NCBI GenBank assembly: GCA_023428085.1
Contig: JAEYZK010000402.1
Span: forward strand, 1-15,035
DNA length: 15,035 nt
Origin: Pseudomonadota bacterium
Lineage (GTDB): Bacteria; Myxococcota; Myxococcia; Myxococcales; Anaeromyxobacteraceae
Reading direction: 5' to 3'
The number at the start of each line of letters is the position of its first letter. The stretch's first letter is position 1. Under the pieces are notes generated by a model. The model did not search any database, was not told the DNA's origin, and saw nothing but the letters and a program-made list of their open reading frames with translations. The position numbers and the translations under genes are program-made. Positions 12,762 to 15,035 of the stretch are shown here, piece after piece.

Positions 12762-13679
12762 ATGTACGGGACCACGCTGCGCTGCCTCACCCTGGCGCTG
12801 CTCGTCGCCGCGCCCCTCCGCGCCGCCCCGCAGCCGAGGAAGGTGATCGGGGTCTCCCTCCTCACGCTCCAGCACCAGTTCTTCCGGGACCTGCGGACCG
12901 GGCTCGAGGAGAAGGCGGTCGAGTACGGCTGGGACGTCCTCGTGGTGGCGGGCGAGTTCGACGCCGCCCGCCAGGCGTCCCAGCTCGACGACTTCGTCGC
13001 CCGGCACGTGGACGCGATCGTGGTGGCCCCGTGCGACTCCCTGGAGGTCGGCGCGCCGATCGAGCGGGCCAACAAGGCCGGCGTCCCGGTCTTCACCACG
13101 GACATCGCCAGCACCTCGCGGCTCGGGAAGGTCGTCGCGCACGTCGCCTCGGACAACCACGTCGGCGGCCAGCGCGCCGGCGCGCTCATGGTGAAGGCGC
13201 TGGGCGGGCGCGGCGACGTCGTGCTCGTCACCCACCCCGGCGTCACCTCGGCCATCGACCGCGTCCGCGGGTTCAAGGCCGTCGTCGCGAAGGCGCGCGG
13301 CATCCGGATCCTGGCCGAGGTGCCGGCGTGGGGACAGCGCGCCCGGGCGGCGGAGGTCGTCGAGGACCTCCTCGCGCGCCTGCCCGCGGTGCGCGGCGTG
13401 TTCGGGATCAACGACGACTCCGCGCTCGGCGCGCTCGCCGCCGTGACCGCCGCCGGGAAGGCGGGCAAGATCGTCATCATCGGCTACGACGCCACGCCCG
13501 AGGCCCGCGAGGCCATCCGGCGGGGCCACCTCCACGGCGACGTCGTCCAGTACCCCTACAAGATCGGCGCGCTCACGCTCCAAGCCGTGCGCGATCACTT
13601 CGCCGGCAGGCCGGTGCCGGCGTTCATCCCGATCGAGACCGGGGTGTACACCGTCGAGGACGCGCGGAAGGGGAGGTGA
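12762..13679 (+). CDS. Periplasmic sugar-binding protein (LacI/RbsB-like, Peripla_BP_4 type)
   Basis: A 305-residue exported type I periplasmic binding protein that would deliver a monosaccharide to an ABC importer or a sensor. ATG 12762 opens a signal peptide (CLTLALLVAAPLRAA, cleavage near 21-22), whereas the longer upstream frame does not resemble one. GGGAG at 12742-12746 is a rather distant ribosome site (15 nt). Family hallmarks follow: VIGVSLLTLQHQFFRDL, DAIVVAPCDS, SDNHVGGQRAG (Asp131, Asn132), FGINDDSALG (Asn217, Asp218), IIGYDATPEA (Asp243) and GDVVQYPYKIG. The polar residues in these loops contact sugar hydroxyls in relatives such as ribose- and allose-binding proteins. No ATPase or permease gene adjoins it; the next gene is unrelated. 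Operator-like sites precede it. The specific sugar cannot be read from the sequence. Confidence 0.93.
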   Translation: MYGTTLRCLTLALLVAAPLRAAPQPRKVIGVSLLTLQHQFFRDLRTGLEEKAVEYGWDVLVVAGEFDAARQASQLDDFVARHVDAIVVAPCDSLEVGAPIERANKAGVPVFTTDIASTSRLGKVVAHVASDNHVGGQRAGALMVKALGGRGDVVLVTHPGVTSAIDRVRGFKAVVAKARGIRILAEVPAWGQRARAAEVVEDLLARLPAVRGVFGINDDSALGALAAVTAAGKAGKIVIIGYDATPEAREAIRRGHLHGDVVQYPYKIGALTLQAVRDHFAGRPVPAFIPIETGVYTVEDARKGR

Positions 13680-13760
13680 CGCGGCTGTCCCACGCGAACG
13701 CGGCTGTGCCTCGTGCGCGTCGCTGTGGCAAGCTGCGAGCTTCCCCCGGAGGGCACGCGC

Positions 13761-15035
13761 GTGACGCCCATCCAGAAGGCCTTCCAGCGGCTGCAGGATC
13801 GGCTCCGGAGCGCCGCGCCCTGGCTCCGCGGCGCGGAGGCGTACGTCGCCTCCGGGAGCCCGGCCCTGCTCGCGCGCGTGCAGCCGGGCGCCCCCGAGTT
13901 CCTCCTCGACGATCTCGCCGCCGCCATCGCGCTGCCTCCCGGGTGGAGCGCGCAGGATCGGCGCGCCGTCCACGTGCTCGCGGCGGCGCGCTGCTTCGAG
14001 CCCCTCCGGCGGTTCCTGCTCCGGGCGCTCGCCGCCGAGCCGCCCGGCGAGGACCGGTTCGCGCCGGTGCGGGCGGAGCTCGCCGTGGCGGGGCTCGACG
14101 ACGTCGCCGTGGCCCAGCTCGTGATGCCGCTCGTGGACGGGCTCTCGCCCTGGCGTCCCGGCTCGGCGGTCCGCTTCCTCCTCGGGCTCGGGGACGCGCA
14201 GCTCCGCGCCGCCATCGCCGGCGAGCGCGATCCGGCCGCGAGCTTCCCGCCGCTGCTCACGCTCCTGCTCCGCGCGGCCCCGGCGCGGGTCCCCGCCCTC
14301 CTCCCGACCCTGCTCGAGCGCGCCGGCGGCTGGGCGCTCCCGCCGGTCTGCGCCTGCCTCCTCGAGCGCGGCGGCCACCGGTACGAGCGCGAGGTGACCG
14401 CGGTGTTCCGGGCGCAGCAGGATCCGCAGCTCCGGTTCCGGATCGGGATCGCGCTCGATCGCCTCTCGCCCGCGCGCCACGGCGCCGCGGTGCTCGCGGC
14501 CGCGCGGGCCGCGCTGGCGCGCTCGGACGACGAGGGCGTCCACGTCCAGGCGATCGAGTGGATGGTGCGCCAGTTCCCCGCGGACACGCTCCGCGAGGTC
14601 GCCGCCTGGGTGGCGACGGGGGAGGCGCGCCCGGCGCAGCGCCGCGTGCTCGAGCTCGTGGCGCGCGCGCTCGGGCGACGCGCCGCCCCGGTGCTCCGGG
14701 CGGCGCTGGCGCGCGGCGCGGACGAGCTGCGCCTCGACGCGCTCGGGTGGCTGCTCGAGCTCGGCGTCGAGCGCGAGGCGGTCCGCGCCGGGATCGAGCG
14801 CGGGATGGAGAGCTCCGACGCCGCCCGCGTGCTCCGCTTCCTCGCCGCCGCGGAGCGGTTCGGCCTCGCCGAGGTCCCCGGCGCGTGGGCGCTCCTGGGA
14901 CACGGGACCTGGTCGGTCCGCGAGGCGGCGATCCGGGCGCTGGCGGGGCTGGGCGAGGCGGGCGCGCCGCACGCGGTGACGCGGCTCGCCGCGCGCAAGG
15001 CCGCGATCCGGGCGGCCGCGGCGGCGGTGCTCGGC
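13761..15035 (+). CDS. HEAT-like helical-repeat protein, function unknown, 3' end cut by window edge
   Basis: An open frame of 425 codons runs to the right edge with no stop. GTG 13761 has GGAGG at 13748-13752 (8-nt spacing), which fixes the start. There is no signal peptide and no membrane segment, so it is probably cytoplasmic. The sequence is almost wholly alpha-helical, rich in Ala, Leu, Arg and Glu, with repeating pairs of amphipathic helices. The clearest HEAT-like unit is near the end: WSVREAAIRALAGLGEAGA, followed by another helix pair. I recognise no catalytic motif. Such solenoids are usually protein-binding scaffolds. Long proteins of this type occur in myxobacteria, sometimes with extra C-terminal domains, so the missing part could carry the informative domain. 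It lies 81 bp after the sugar-binding gene on the same strand; a functional link is unproven. Confidence 0.8.
   Translation, partial: MTPIQKAFQRLQDRLRSAAPWLRGAEAYVASGSPALLARVQPGAPEFLLDDLAAAIALPPGWSAQDRRAVHVLAAARCFEPLRRFLLRALAAEPPGEDRFAPVRAELAVAGLDDVAVAQLVMPLVDGLSPWRPGSAVRFLLGLGDAQLRAAIAGERDPAASFPPLLTLLLRAAPARVPALLPTLLERAGGWALPPVCACLLERGGHRYEREVTAVFRAQQDPQLRFRIGIALDRLSPARHGAAVLAAARAALARSDDEGVHVQAIEWMVRQFPADTLREVAAWVATGEARPAQRRVLELVARALGRRAAPVLRAALARGADELRLDALGWLLELGVEREAVRAGIERGMESSDAARVLRFLAAAERFGLAEVPGAWALLGHGTWSVREAAIRALAGLGEAGAPHAVTRLAARKAAIRAAAAAVLG

Noticed and set aside
13679..13716. Two adjacent copies of ACGCGGCTGT, 19 bp apart
   Set aside because: Only the first 10 bases are identical and the remainder is weakly similar; there is no third convincing copy, so it is not treated as a functional repeat.
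13730..13742. Small hairpin AAGCT-GCG-AGCTT before the HEAT-like gene
   Set aside because: A 5-bp stem without a T-tract is too short to call a terminator or operator in such a GC-rich sequence.
12609..14972. A 787-codon minus-strand open frame opposite the sugar-binding and HEAT-like genes
   Set aside because: It spans two plus-strand genes with good starts and family features, and its own translation is an arginine-rich compositional shadow.

Overview
The window is very GC-rich (roughly 70-75% G+C by eye), with strong third-position G/C bias and densely packed genes. Gene content is lipoprotein hydrolases, NtrB-like and NarL-type signalling, glycogen metabolism, and a secreted subtilase with BACON and fibronectin-like domains. 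Together with the codon usage this suggests a myxobacterium-like bacterium (Myxococcota, perhaps near Anaeromyxobacter). That is an inference from composition and gene style; there is no rRNA in the window to confirm it. I see no tRNA, rRNA, CRISPR array, insertion sequence or prophage genes.

Layout. (1) 1-1890, minus: the first 630 codons of a family 3 glycoside hydrolase with a lipoprotein signal, running off the left edge. Its 267-bp leader holds a LacI-type palindrome (2095-2112) and two interleaved inverted repeats over the ribosome-binding site (1891-1936). (2) 2158-5970: a signalling block. A soluble NtrB-like histidine kinase (minus) is divergent from a plus-strand run of a degenerate receiver protein, a PAS/HisKA_3 kinase, a NarL-type response regulator (overlapping the kinase by 4 nt) and an isoprenylcysteine methyltransferase-like membrane enzyme (6 nt downstream). 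(3) 6063-8198: glgX, a glycogen debranching enzyme, convergent with nudC (8214-9041), an NAD-cap/NADH pyrophosphatase, with only 15 bp between the stop codons. (4) 9042-9191: a small gap with several hairpins, including a REP-like element. (5) 9192-11306, minus: a secreted or lipid-anchored S8 serine peptidase carrying BACON and Ig/FN3-like modules. (6) 11526-12556: azlC-azlD, a two-subunit branched-chain amino acid exporter with a 4-nt overlap. (7) 12762-13679: a periplasmic sugar-binding protein with no transporter partners in view, preceded by a second copy of the LacI-type palindrome. (8) 13761 to the right edge: a large helical-repeat (HEAT-like) protein of unknown function.

How it fits together. 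The beta-glucosidase-type hydrolase and the sugar-binding protein lie about 10.8 kb apart but share an operator-like palindrome (an identical 11-bp half plus a related second half). They may therefore belong to one carbohydrate regulon whose LacI-family regulator lies outside the window. The hydrolase leader also shows a potential RNA switch, in which a perfect 9-bp hairpin presents a loop complementary to the Shine-Dalgarno sequence. The signalling block looks like one local circuit with a possible membrane-modifying output. These are the most interesting signals; the other genes belong to familiar families.
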